From NCBI RefSeq assembly GCF_000342005.1, contig NZ_AOHO01000077.1, positions 1 through 64,000 on the forward strand: a DNA stretch of 64,000 bases, in the 5' to 3' direction. Positions within the stretch are counted from its first letter, which is position 1, and each line of letters opens with the position of its first letter. The stretch is from Amycolatopsis decaplanina DSM 44594 (GTDB lineage Bacteria; Actinomycetota; Actinomycetes; Mycobacteriales; Pseudonocardiaceae). This document shows positions 43,194 to 51,806 of this stretch, piece by piece. The translations under genes were made by a program, and so were the position numbers. Under the pieces are notes generated by a model. The model saw nothing but the letters and a program-made list of their open reading frames with translations. It made no database searches and was not told the DNA's origin.

Positions 43194-43895
43194 TCAGTGC
43201 GTGACGAGCCCTTCGGCCTTCGACGGGGCCGAGGGGATGTGGAACAGCCGGGTGAACAGCTCCAGCTTCGCCGGCTCGCCCTTGATGGCCACCGCGCCGC
43301 AGGTGAGCGCGCTCGTGGCGTCCATCTCGCCGTTGAGCAGCTTGAGCACGACCGGGCCGCGCGGCTCGATGACGAGGTCCGCGTCCGGATGCGGGCCCTC
43401 CCCGGCCGTCATCGCGCCGCCCTCGACCACGGCGTGGACGATCATCTGGTCGCCCATCCGGTCGACGCCGTAGTGGAGTTCGAACGAGCAGTCGACGCCG
43501 CGGGCCGCGTCCGGCTGGAACGTCGTGTACAGCGACAGGATGGCCGCGTCGAGGGTGAACAGGTCGTCGGCCGCCGGGTCGGTGAGCGAACGGGCGCCCC
43601 ACAGGCCCAGCTGCAGCAGGATCTGGTCGAGGTCGTTGCCGTACTCGGTCAGCTCGTAGACCACTCCGGCGTCGAGCTGCGAAAGGACCCGGCGCTGGAC
43701 GACGCCGTGCCGTTCGAGTTCGTTCAGCCGGGTCGACAGGATGCTCGTCGGGATCTTCGGCAGGCCGTGCTGGAGCTCGTCGAAGCGCTTCGGTCCGAGC
43801 ACCAGGTCGCGGATCACGAGCAGGGACCAGCGTTCCCCGATGATCTCGAGCGCGCGGGCGAGGCCGCAGAACTGGCCGTAGGTGCGAGCGGTCAT
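43194..43895 (-). CDS. HxlR-type regulator with SCP2-like domain (copy 2)
   Basis: 233 residues, clearly paralogous to the protein at 8158-8844 over its whole length (both begin with a TYGQFCGLARALEIIGERWS segment and end with LFHIPSAP plus about ten residues). N-terminal winged helix, C-terminal SCP2-like domain. As in copy 1, a SARP gene lies directly upstream on the same strand. Confidence 0.87.
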   Translation of the reverse strand: MTARTYGQFCGLARALEIIGERWSLLVIRDLVLGPKRFDELQHGLPKIPTSILSTRLNELERHGVVQRRVLSQLDAGVVYELTEYGNDLDQILLQLGLWGARSLTDPAADDLFTLDAAILSLYTTFQPDAARGVDCSFELHYGVDRMGDQMIVHAVVEGGAMTAGEGPHPDADLVIEPRGPVVLKLLNGEMDATSALTCGAVAIKGEPAKLELFTRLFHIPSAPSKAEGLVTH

Positions 43896-43943
43896 GCTTG
43901 ACTCCTCAGTTTCCTTGATCTGGTGGTGGCGGGTGAGGCTCGT

Positions 43944-44768
43944 TCAGCGGATCGGGTGTCCCTCGGAAAGCAGTTCGCGGTGCAGCTCTCGCAGTTCGGC
44001 GCAGGGTTTCACCCCCAGTTCGTCCTCGAGCCTGGTTCGCAGCCGCTCGTAGGACGCCAGGGCGTCGCTGCGCCGTCCGCTGAGCCCCAGCGCGCGGATC
44101 AGGTGGATGTGCAGGGTCTCGTCGAACGGGTTCGCGGTGGTCAGCGACCGCAGCACGCCGAGCATCTCCCGGTGCCGGCCGGCGCGGATCTCGGCGTCGA
44201 TCCACAGGTCACGGGCGTTGCGCCGATGCTCCAGCAGGTAGACGGTGTAGGCGGCCAGGGTCGGTCCACAGTGGATGTTCGCCAGCGGGGGACCGGACCA
44301 CAGGTCCAGCGCGGTACGGAAGGCGTGCGCGGCCGCCGCGTTGTCGCCTTCGTCCAGCAGGTCCCGGCCGAGCCGGTGGAGCCGGTGGAACTCCGACACG
44401 TCGACCACGCCCGCGTCGATCTCGAGCCGGTAACCGGGAGAGCTGGTGACCAGCAGGCCACCGTTGCCGTCGGGATCGAGGTGACGGCGGAGGTGGTGGA
44501 CGTAGGTGTGCAGGGTCCGGCGCACACTGCGCGGGGGCGCGTCGTTCCACAGCTCGTGGACCAGGGAGTCGACGTGGACCGTCTTGCCGGGACGGATGAG
44601 CAGCATCGCCAGCAGTTGCAGGAGTTTCGGTGTGCTCGGTGCGCGATCGGCGTCGCCGATGTGCAGTTCGAGTGGGCCGAGGAGTCGCGCGCGCACCCCG
44701 TCCGGCACCCTGGTCGAGGTGACCGGTGCGGTGGCCGTGTCACCCGGTTCGATGATCATCGCGTGCAT
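43944..44768 (-). CDS. AfsR/SARP-family activator (copy 2)
   Basis: 274 residues with an OmpR-type DNA-binding domain (RLLGPLELHIGD onward) and a BTAD domain. Paralogue of the SARP at 8885-9724: the strings LDLWSGPPLAN, ALGLSGRRSDALA or LGRSGRRSDALA and the C-terminal ELGV[KE]PC are shared. GGGGCAGGGG precedes ATG 44768. Probably co-regulates the cluster. Confidence 0.88.
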   Translation of the reverse strand: MHAMIIEPGDTATAPVTSTRVPDGVRARLLGPLELHIGDADRAPSTPKLLQLLAMLLIRPGKTVHVDSLVHELWNDAPPRSVRRTLHTYVHHLRRHLDPDGNGGLLVTSSPGYRLEIDAGVVDVSEFHRLHRLGRDLLDEGDNAAAAHAFRTALDLWSGPPLANIHCGPTLAAYTVYLLEHRRNARDLWIDAEIRAGRHREMLGVLRSLTTANPFDETLHIHLIRALGLSGRRSDALASYERLRTRLEDELGVKPCAELRELHRELLSEGHPIR

Positions 44769-44935
44769 CCCCTGCCCCTTCGGCGGACTCCCCCTCGATG
44801 ACGGTGACAGAGGCGGAACCTTCGGAACAGTGCCGGAAGCACCCGGTGGGTCATGATTTCTTCGTTGCCCCGTATGCGATCGTCACGACCTGGAGCGGTG
44901 AACCGGTTGTGACAAAAGAGAAGACGCGGACCGGA

Positions 44936-45541
44936 TCAGAGCCAGTCCGAATCGGTGGCGATGCGGATGGCGTCCACCCGGTTGCGGGCGTTGAGTTTCG
45001 TGACCACCGTGGCGAGATAGTTCCGCACGGTTCCCGGTGAAAGGAAAAGTTCCGCCGCGATGTCGGCGACCGTGCGCCCGTTCGCGGCGAGGCGGAGGAT
45101 CTCGGCTTCCCGTGGTGTCAGCGGGCAGTCTTCCGTTTCCCAGGCGGACAACGCGAGTTCGCTGTCGATGACGCGGCGGCCGATGGCGACCGAGCGGACG
45201 GCGTTGGCGAGTTTGTCGGCGGGCGCGTCCTTGAGCAGGAAGCCGTTGACCTTCGCGTCGAGCGCGCGGCGCACGGTGCCCGGGCGGCCGAGCGACGTGA
45301 GGATCAGGGTGCGGACGCTCGGAAGTTGCTGGCAGAGTTCGGAAGCGGCCGCGAGCCCGTCCTTGGCGGGCAGGTCGATGTCGATGATCGCGACGTCCGG
45401 GAGGTACTCCGCGGCCATCGGAAGGATCTTGTCGCCCGAACAGACCTCCGCGACGACCTCGATGTCCTGTTCGAGGTTCAGCAGAGCGACCAAGGCGCCG
45501 CGGACCATGTGCATATCCTCGGCCAATAGGACTCGGATCAC
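44936..45541 (-). CDS. DesR-like response regulator (copy 2)
   Basis: 201 residues, receiver plus LuxR-type DNA-binding domain. The phospho-acceptor is in DIDLPAKDG; the receiver Lys is in FLLKDAP. It is the most diverged of the three paralogues but keeps the NYLATVVTKLNARNRVDAIRI recognition region in outline. No kinase gene is adjacent. Confidence 0.9.
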   Translation of the reverse strand: MIRVLLAEDMHMVRGALVALLNLEQDIEVVAEVCSGDKILPMAAEYLPDVAIIDIDLPAKDGLAAASELCQQLPSVRTLILTSLGRPGTVRRALDAKVNGFLLKDAPADKLANAVRSVAIGRRVIDSELALSAWETEDCPLTPREAEILRLAANGRTVADIAAELFLSPGTVRNYLATVVTKLNARNRVDAIRIATDSDWL

Positions 45542-45979
45542 TCCGACCTCCTCTTCCCCAGAAACACGCTAACTCTCAGTGTACATAGCAAACCCGGAAG
45601 AGTGAATCTGAATCGCACGATTCAAGGTTGTGCTTTTTTCGGCGGCCTGATCGACATGATCAATGTCCGGGTGAGCTGCGACGATGACGCGGCTTCGACT
45701 GTAGTGAAACTGCAAGCGATCGATTACTCGCTGTCAGGTCAGAAGACGGTAAAAAGGCCGCCTTCAGTGGTTTTCATTTCCCGTTGAGTACGTTCCATTC
45801 CGGTGAATTCGTCCGGCGAACGGGTGAACTCGCCCTTTTCCCGGGGCAGGGATGGGCCTGTTCGGCGGTACCGGCGCCGACCTCGATCGGCTGTCGAGCG
45901 GGCGGCGATCACGCCGTGGTCTCCTCGGCACGAGCCGGTTCGCGCGCGAAGCCGCCACTATCCATAAAGGACGTATGTG
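45542..45979. other. Intergenic region between response regulator 2 and DUF1702 gene
   Basis: 438 bp, less GC-rich than the surroundings around 45590-45790. A 61-codon frame opens at GTG 45602 (ends 45787) with a GGAAGA-like site, but its product has no recognisable pattern and codon use is not typical; I do not call it. The region probably holds the two divergent promoters. An AAAGGA site at about 45965 serves the DUF1702 gene. Confidence 0.5.
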
Positions 45980-46975
45980 ATGAGCTCATTGCTGGGTGCC
46001 CTGCGCAAGGTCATGTTCGCGCCTTCGCTGGCTTCGGTCGGCTTCGAGGGGCGCGGCTTCGGAGTGCCGCCGACGCCGGCGACCGCCCGCCTGGAGTCGA
46101 TCCCGCAGTCGGTGGTGTGCGGCTTCGAGTGGGGGATCGACGCCCCGGCGCTGTGGGAGGCCGAACGGCGGCTGGACATGGTCGAGCCGGAGATGCGCGG
46201 GTTCGCCTACGAGGGCGCGGCGATGGCGTTCACCATCCTCGACGTCATGCCCGGCGGCCGGAAGGACCGCACGGCCGAACTGATGAGCGGCCCGGGTCTC
46301 CCGCACGTGTTCCTGACCTACATCGGCATCGGGTTCGCGATGGCCCGGCTGCCCCGGCCGCTGTGGAAGAAGGTGCTGCCGGAACTGGACGGCGTCCCGT
46401 TCCACCCGACGATGAGCTGGCTGGCGGTCGACGGCTATGCCTTCGACCGCGCCTACTTCGACACGCGCAAGTGGGTCGGTGAGCAGTTCGTCCCCAAGCC
46501 GTACCCCTGGGCGGGCGCCCCCGCGTACTTCCCGCGCGCGTGCGATCAGGGCATCGGGCGGGCGCTGTGGTTCATCAACGGCGGCGACCCGGTCAAGGTC
46601 GCGGCGGCGGTGAACCGCTTCCCCGCCGGACGCCGTCCGGACCTGTGGAGCGGGGTCGGGCTGGCCTCGACCTTCGCGGGCGGCTGCGATCGGCCGGGGC
46701 TGGTGAGGCTGCGCGAGGCGGCGGGGGAGCACCAGGACGAACTCGGGCTCGGCGTCGTGTTCGCGGTGAAGGCGAGGACGTTCTCGTCGTTCGTCCCGCC
46801 GCACACCCGCCGCGCCGCACGGGCGCTCGCCGGGCTGAGCATCGAGGAGGCCGTCGACCTGGCCGACTCGACCGAAGTCACCGAGGACGCCGAGGACGGA
46901 ACACCCGCCTACGAACTGTGGCGGCAGAACATCCGTGACGGTTTGGCCCCTTCGGCGGGCCGCCTGTCCGCCTGA
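45980..46975 (+). CDS. DUF1702 protein, second UnbL-like copy
   Basis: 331 residues. It shares with UnbL (15029-16162) the stretches RGFAYEGAAMAFTILDVMPG, IGFAMARLPRPLW, LAVDGYAFDRAYF and DQGIGRALWFING. The N-terminus differs and lacks the low-complexity tail of the other copy. Its size is closer to typical UnbL proteins, so either could be the functional cassette member. ATG 45980 (GTG 45977 also possible). It faces an AraC gene, as the first copy follows one. Confidence 0.87.
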   Translation: MSSLLGALRKVMFAPSLASVGFEGRGFGVPPTPATARLESIPQSVVCGFEWGIDAPALWEAERRLDMVEPEMRGFAYEGAAMAFTILDVMPGGRKDRTAELMSGPGLPHVFLTYIGIGFAMARLPRPLWKKVLPELDGVPFHPTMSWLAVDGYAFDRAYFDTRKWVGEQFVPKPYPWAGAPAYFPRACDQGIGRALWFINGGDPVKVAAAVNRFPAGRRPDLWSGVGLASTFAGGCDRPGLVRLREAAGEHQDELGLGVVFAVKARTFSSFVPPHTRRAARALAGLSIEEAVDLADSTEVTEDAEDGTPAYELWRQNIRDGLAPSAGRLSA

Positions 46976-46990
46976 GGGCCCGTGGACGTC

Positions 46991-47037
46991 ATGAAAGGGG
47001 CGTTCAAGACGGCTTTCGTCCTGAACGCCCCTTTCAT
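46991..47037. terminator. Hairpin between convergent DUF1702 and AraC genes
   Basis: 20-bp arms (46991-47010 and 47018-47037) with one mismatch and a 7-nt loop, between two convergent stop codons at 46975 and 47054. It could terminate both transcripts. There is no T run on either side, but the stem is strong. Confidence 0.75.
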
Positions 47038-47053
47038 TGCACCCGGGTGAGGG

Positions 47054-47797
47054 TCAGGCCGCGTGTTTGAACGGCTGCGGCCGATGCCGCAGATCGGGCA
47101 GCGCGAGCAGGACGGGTGGGTCGAACAGCCGCTGGGGGCGCATCCGCAGGTCCGCCAGCCGCGCGGTGACGCCCGGCTCGACGGTGATCGGCCCGTGGTG
47201 CCCGGTGTACCCGGTGCCGCGGCGCGTGAGCGGGCCGGTCACGCAGTGCGCGACGAGGTGCCAGTCGCCTTCCGGGACCTCGGTCAGCTGGTAAGGGCCG
47301 GGGGCGTCGATGACCGTGTAGCGCACGGGCGCGCCCTCGGGGATACGCGTCGGGAAGAGACCGACGAAGACGAGGCCGGGCGAGATCTCCGGCGGTGCCG
47401 ACACGAATCCCCGGACGATCGCCCGCTTCGCGCCGGGGCGGGGTTCGCCGGCCAGGTGGCGCTGGAAACCGCCCTGCCGGCGGTACGCCGAGGGGGAGAG
47501 GCCGACGCGGCCGCTGAACCGCGTGCTGAACGTGCCGACGCTGTTGTAGCCCACGCGGCGGCTGATGTCGGCGACCGTGATCGAGGTGGTCAGCAGCAGG
47601 CGTTTGGCCTCGTCGAGCCGCAGCGCGGACAGGAACCGGCCGGGTGAGACGCCGGTGGCCTGCTGGAACACTCTGGTGAAATGGAATTTGCTGAACGTCG
47701 CGGCGCGGGCGATGTCGTCGATAGTGAGCTCTTCGCCCAGTTTCTCGTTCATGGCCCCAATGGCTCGCTCCACGGCTCGCCGGACAGTCTCATCCAT
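47054..47797 (-). CDS. AraC-family regulator (copy 2)
   Basis: 247 residues. N-terminal AraC DNA-binding domain (ELTIDDIARAATFSKFHFTR and VADISRRVGYNSVGTFSTRF), then the same beta-rich C-terminal domain as the copy at 13988-14890 (VFVGLFPTRIPEG against VLIGLFAESIPQC). ATG 47797 is preferred over 47830 because AAAGGA lies seven bases before it. The pair AraC plus DUF1702 is therefore present twice. Confidence 0.87.
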   Translation of the reverse strand: MDETVRRAVERAIGAMNEKLGEELTIDDIARAATFSKFHFTRVFQQATGVSPGRFLSALRLDEAKRLLLTTSITVADISRRVGYNSVGTFSTRFSGRVGLSPSAYRRQGGFQRHLAGEPRPGAKRAIVRGFVSAPPEISPGLVFVGLFPTRIPEGAPVRYTVIDAPGPYQLTEVPEGDWHLVAHCVTGPLTRRGTGYTGHHGPITVEPGVTARLADLRMRPQRLFDPPVLLALPDLRHRPQPFKHAA

Positions 47798-48207
47798 TGT
47801 GCCGTCCTTTCGCTCGAGGAATTCTGGCATGCTTCGCGGTTTCCGACAGTAGTGTTCGCCGCCGCTTCTCCTGAAGTGCTTGATTCACCGCCGGATATGG
47901 ATTCATGTGTGCGATGACGTGAAAATTTCACGGTAGGCCGACCATGCGAAAACCACGGCCTCCCGGTGGTGTGCACACTGGATCTCCGTGTCCGGTGGCC
48001 GCAGAATTCCTGGTAGCGCATTCACGCCGGAACCTCCCCGGCCGTGTTGGCGCGGTCCGAAGAACGTATTCCCGCGGCAACACAGAACCGGCCCTTGACC
48101 GCGTCCCCCTCGGCGGTCAAGGGTCGGTTTCCATTTCGTGGAACGTGTGTGTGAGGATAGTATCGTCGGCTCGTGGGCGAGACGCAGGCGAAAGGCAGAT
48201 GGGGTCG
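47798..48207. other. Divergent intergenic region, AraC copy 2 / response regulator 3
   Basis: About 410 bp with the promoters of two divergent regulator genes. I see no credible ORF, large palindrome or RNA. A short stretch near 48105-48125 (CCCCTCGGCGGTCAAGGG) has weak dyad symmetry. Confidence 0.4.
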
Positions 48208-48813
48208 ATGATCAAGGTCCTGGTGGCCGAGGACATGCACATTGTCCGTGGGGCCCTGGTCGCGCTGCTCGGCTTGGAAGCCGACATCGAGGTCGTCGCC
48301 GAATGCGCCAGCGGCGACGAGATCCTCCCGCTCGCCCAGTCCGCGCGTCCCGACATCGCGCTCATCGACATCGACCTGCCCGGCAAGGACGGCCTCACCG
48401 CGGCCGCCGAACTGCATGAACAACTGCCCGGGGTGCGCACGCTGATCCTCACCTCGCTCGGCAGTCCCGGAACCCTGCGGCGGGCGTTGGCCGCGAAGGT
48501 CAACGGTTTCCTGCGCAAGGACGCGCCCGCCGACAGGCTCGCCAACGCGGTCCGCGGGGTCGCGGCCGGGCGGCGCGTCGTCGACGGCGACCTGGCGCTC
48601 GCCGCCTGGGACAGCGAAGAATGCCCGCTCACCACCCGCGAGATCGAGGTGCTCCGGCTGGCGTCGGTCGGCTCCGACCCAACCGAGATCGCCGCCGAAC
48701 TGTTCCTGTCCGCCGGTACCGTGCGGAACTACCTGACGACGATCGTTTCGAAGCTCAGCGCCCGTAACCGGGTCGACGCGGTCCGGATCGCCCGGGAGTC
48801 CGGCTGGCTGTGA
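48208..48813 (+). CDS. DesR-like response regulator (copy 3)
   Basis: 201 residues from ATG 48208; ATG 48199 adds three residues and cannot be excluded. Receiver with Asp in DIDLPGKDG and Lys in FLRKDAP, then a LuxR-type domain (LTTREIEVLRL ... GTVRNYLTTIVSKL). Very close to copy 1 (shared VLVAEDMHIVRGALVALL). Lies at the outer edge of the cluster with no kinase next to it. Confidence 0.9.
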   Translation: MIKVLVAEDMHIVRGALVALLGLEADIEVVAECASGDEILPLAQSARPDIALIDIDLPGKDGLTAAAELHEQLPGVRTLILTSLGSPGTLRRALAAKVNGFLRKDAPADRLANAVRGVAAGRRVVDGDLALAAWDSEECPLTTREIEVLRLASVGSDPTEIAAELFLSAGTVRNYLTTIVSKLSARNRVDAVRIARESGWL

Positions 48814-48825
48814 CCCCGGTTTCGC

Positions 48826-49923
48826 CTACCGGGTCAGGACGTTCGTCGTCGCGTGGGCGAGATCCGCGGCGAACTCGCCAAGGGAACCCGCTTCCGCGAA
48901 CAACCGGCGTTGCCGGGCCGCGCCGGTCCCGTGTTCGAACAGTGAGTCCAACCCCCGATCGACCTCTTCCGCGTCGCCCGCGGCCTCGAGCGCCGGCCGG
49001 ATGAACTCGACGAGTTCGCCGAGCAGGTCGCGCTGATCGGTCTCCCTGCCGGTGAAGACGTCGATGCCCGGCCCGTCGAGACCCCGCCGCGCGGCGGCCG
49101 TCAAGGCGGCGCCGATCCGCGTGCCGCGGGCCCGTGGCGGGTTCTGCGTCCCGGCGCAGGTCGCGACCAGTCCACGCACCAGTGCCGCGAGCAGCACCGC
49201 GTCGTCGACGGCCAGGCAGACGTCGGCGATCCGCACCTCGACAGTGGGATACCGAGGGGAAAGGCGGGCGTAGAAGTACACGCCCGCCGCGTCGAGCGCG
49301 GCGCCGTGGCGCAAGGCCTCCCCGATGCTCCGGTCGTACGCGGCCGCGCCGGACCATTCGTCGGGTGGTTTCGCCGTCGGCCACCGGTCCCAGATCGGGA
49401 AGCGCCTGCTCGACCATCCGGAGTCGGCACCGTTCTCCACCGGGGAGTTGACACTGAGCGCCAGCAACGGGGCGAGCCACGGCCGCAGCCCGGCGAGGAC
49501 CCGCGCTCCGAGATCCCGCGACGGCAGGCCGACGTGCACATGACAGGCGCACGTCCCCGCCTTGTCGATCAGATCCGGGAACGCCTGGGCCATCCGCCGG
49601 TACCGGGGCTCGGGCGTGAGCGTGTCTTCCCGCAGGTCGCCGGGTGGGATCCCCGCCGCCACCATCAGGCAACCGTCGGCCTCCGCCGCCGTCGCGACGG
49701 TCTGCCGCAGTCGCGCCAGTTCCGAGCGCACCTCGTCCAGGCCGAGGCAGACGCCGGTCGCGGTCTCGATCTGGAACCGCATCAGCTCACCGGCGACGTC
49801 CGGTCCGGGGCCGAGGCTTTCGAGAAGATTTGGGGCGCGCAACGCGACCGAGCCGTCCATCGGGTCGAGCAGGACGAACTCTTCCTCCACACCAAGAGTG
49901 AGGTTCCCGCCGTCAACCGCCAT
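48826..49923 (-). CDS. Carboxylate-amine ligase, YbdK/GCS2 family
   Basis: 365 residues of the glutamate-cysteine ligase type 2 fold. LTLGVEEEFVLLD (about 8-20) supplies the metal-binding glutamates; CHVHVGL and the ARLSPRYPTVEVRIADVC region complete the ATP site. The family shows weak glutamate-cysteine ligase activity; actinomycetes make mycothiol instead, so the true substrate is unknown. Convergent with response regulator 3 with a 12-nt gap. Confidence 0.9.
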   Translation of the reverse strand: MAVDGGNLTLGVEEEFVLLDPMDGSVALRAPNLLESLGPGPDVAGELMRFQIETATGVCLGLDEVRSELARLRQTVATAAEADGCLMVAAGIPPGDLREDTLTPEPRYRRMAQAFPDLIDKAGTCACHVHVGLPSRDLGARVLAGLRPWLAPLLALSVNSPVENGADSGWSSRRFPIWDRWPTAKPPDEWSGAAAYDRSIGEALRHGAALDAAGVYFYARLSPRYPTVEVRIADVCLAVDDAVLLAALVRGLVATCAGTQNPPRARGTRIGAALTAAARRGLDGPGIDVFTGRETDQRDLLGELVEFIRPALEAAGDAEEVDRGLDSLFEHGTGAARQRRLFAEAGSLGEFAADLAHATTNVLTR

Positions 49924-50057
49924 GGTTCTCCCATCCGTGGATTTTCGCCGGTATCAATGAATCTCCCCCTTCGGCCACGGCGAGGAAAGGGCCGGTGTGC
50001 TGAACTTCGTTGCGGCGAAAGTGTTTCGTGGCCTCACTGACGGTCTAGCCTGGGTTC

Positions 50058-50993
50058 ATGATCGATCTGTATCCACCTGTCGAACCGTACGACCAGGGGC
50101 TGCTCGATGTAGGTGACGGCAACGTCCTCTACTGGGAGACTTGCGGGAACCCGGCCGGGAAGCCGGCGGTCGTGCTGCACGGCGGCCCCGGACAAGGCTG
50201 TACGCCGGGCATGCGGCGGATGTTCGACCCGGCCCGCTACCGCGCGGTGCTCTTCGATCAGCGCGGCTGTGGCCGCAGCACCCCGCACGCGAGCGATCCG
50301 GCGACCGACATGCGGCACAACACGACGGATCATCTCGTCACCGACATGGAACGAGTGCGGGAACACCTGGGTATCGACCGCTGGCTCGTCACCGGAGGTT
50401 CGTGGGGTACGACGCTCGCGCTCGCCTACGCCGAACGGTTTCCGGAGCGGGTCACCGAGATCGTCGTCAGTTCCATCAGCACGACACGGCAGTCCGAGAT
50501 CGACTGGTTGTATCGCGGCGTCGGCAGGTTCTTCCCCGAAGAATGGGCACGCTTCCGCGGTGACCTCACCGGTGACCTGGTCGCCGCCTACGCGCGGCTC
50601 ATGGACGACCCCGACGCACGTGTGCGGACCGAGGCCGCCCGTTCTTGGTGTGTCTGGGAGGACACCGTGCTGTCACTGGAGCCCGGTGCGACCGTCCACA
50701 ATGGTCCGATCGGCGAGTGGGAACTCGCTTTCGCGCGCATCGTCACGCACTACTACTCCCACGCGGGCTGGCTGGAACCCGGTGCGCTGATCCGCGACGC
50801 CGGTCTGTTGCGGGACATTCCCGGAGTGCTGATCCATGGACGCCGGGACCTGAGCTGCCCGGTGGACACGGCTTGGGAACTCGCCCGCGCCTGGCCCGGA
50901 GCGGAGTTGCTGATCGACGACGGCTCGGGGCATCGCTCGAGCGATGTGAAGCGGGCCTGGAAGCTGGAGGCGCTGGACAGGTTCGGGTCATGA
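50058..50993 (+). CDS. pip: Proline iminopeptidase
   Basis: 311 residues, an alpha/beta-hydrolase of the S33 family. VLHGGPGQGCTPGM gives the oxyanion loop, FDQRGCGRSTPH is the family signature, and the nucleophile Ser is in GGSWGTTLALAYAE (about 115). The C-terminal Asp and His of the triad lie in HGRRDLSCPVD and DDGSGHRS. It releases N-terminal proline from peptides in the cytoplasm. Confidence 0.93.
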   Translation: MIDLYPPVEPYDQGLLDVGDGNVLYWETCGNPAGKPAVVLHGGPGQGCTPGMRRMFDPARYRAVLFDQRGCGRSTPHASDPATDMRHNTTDHLVTDMERVREHLGIDRWLVTGGSWGTTLALAYAERFPERVTEIVVSSISTTRQSEIDWLYRGVGRFFPEEWARFRGDLTGDLVAAYARLMDDPDARVRTEAARSWCVWEDTVLSLEPGATVHNGPIGEWELAFARIVTHYYSHAGWLEPGALIRDAGLLRDIPGVLIHGRRDLSCPVDTAWELARAWPGAELLIDDGSGHRSSDVKRAWKLEALDRFGS

Positions 50994-51013
50994 GGGTCGG
51001 AGACTTCGTGGTC

Positions 51014-51628
51014 TCAGGAAAGCAGGCGATCCTTTACTTGCCTCAGCTGAGTAAGGCTCGCTCCACCCTTCATCAGGTAAGCGTGCACGCCTCCGTGACG
51101 GTTCTCCAGGTGACTCAGAGTTCGGAGGATCGTGTCGCCGCTACAGCCTTCCGTGAGCGCGTAATCCGCGGCGATCGAAGCGGGTGGAACGTCCGCGACG
51201 CTCAGCGCGAGCGCGACGAGCACTCCCGTCCGGTCTCGGCCCGCGCTGCAGTGCACCGCGAGCGGGCCGGGCGGTGCATCGGCCAGCTGTACGAAGACGC
51301 CGGTGATCTGACGTCGGTTGTCGTCGAGCATGGTTCGGTAGGCGTCCGGCATGGTCGTGCCTTGTTCCGCCAGTTCGGCGATCAAGGGCGCGTTGCGGTA
51401 CGCGGGATCGTCCTCGAATGGGCTCGGTTCCCGAGCGGTCTCTCGCGCCCATCGGAGGTCCAGGATGCGACCGATCCCCGCGCCGCGGACCGCCGCGATC
51501 CCGTCGGCGGTCAACCGGTTGTGGCTGTCCGATCTGAGAAGCGCGCCGAAACGGATCCGCCGACCATCGGCCGAGGGCAGTCCGCCTACGTCGCGGCCGT
51601 TGAGGCAGCCGTCCCAAGCCAGCTTCAT
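51014..51628 (-). CDS. Tyrosine-protein phosphatase
   Basis: 204 residues with the catalytic P-loop HCSAGRDRTG (Cys about 121), as in the bacterial PtpB-like phosphatases, and an upstream RDVGGLPSADGRRIRFGALLRS segment. Start ATG 51628 with GGAG is preferred over the longer frame from 51817, whose extra residues look non-coding. Substrate unknown. Confidence 0.88.
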   Translation of the reverse strand: MKLAWDGCLNGRDVGGLPSADGRRIRFGALLRSDSHNRLTADGIAAVRGAGIGRILDLRWARETAREPSPFEDDPAYRNAPLIAELAEQGTTMPDAYRTMLDDNRRQITGVFVQLADAPPGPLAVHCSAGRDRTGVLVALALSVADVPPASIAADYALTEGCSGDTILRTLSHLENRHGGVHAYLMKGGASLTQLRQVKDRLLS

Positions 51629-51806
51629 CAAACGACTCCAAGGTGAGTTGTCGTCAAGATCCGCGGTTCCCGAGCTTAGCGATCTCCCGCCGGGCATGAC
51701 GTGAGCAACCGGGGTCTGTCTATGTCGTTCCACCATTGGCGCCGTTGACGGCCGAAGCTGCCGCGGAGGGTGCGATCGGCGGCAGTCAGTCGAATACAGA
51801 GGGAGA

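Larger units (their letters stand above)
8158..48813. other. Hybrid enediyne / TOMM-type biosynthetic gene cluster with regulators
   Basis: The block contains a full enediyne warhead set (unbL, unbV, unbU, pksE, thioesterase), oxidative accessory genes (P450, GMC oxidoreductase, flavin reductase), a YcaO cyclodehydratase and SagB dehydrogenase, a candidate precursor peptide, acyl-CoA carboxylase subunits and at least nine regulators. The limits are set where the paralogous regulators end on each side and housekeeping genes begin. Some outer genes (Sua5-like protein at 42.5 kb, for example) may be bystanders. Confidence 0.75.

Noticed and set aside
42300..43901. A 533-codon plus-strand frame over the Sua5-like and HxlR genes
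   Set aside because: It crosses two real genes in wrong frames and has no domain.
45602..45787. 61-codon ORF as a gene or second precursor
   Set aside because: Composition unlike neighbours' codon use, weak start context, no core-like C-terminus.
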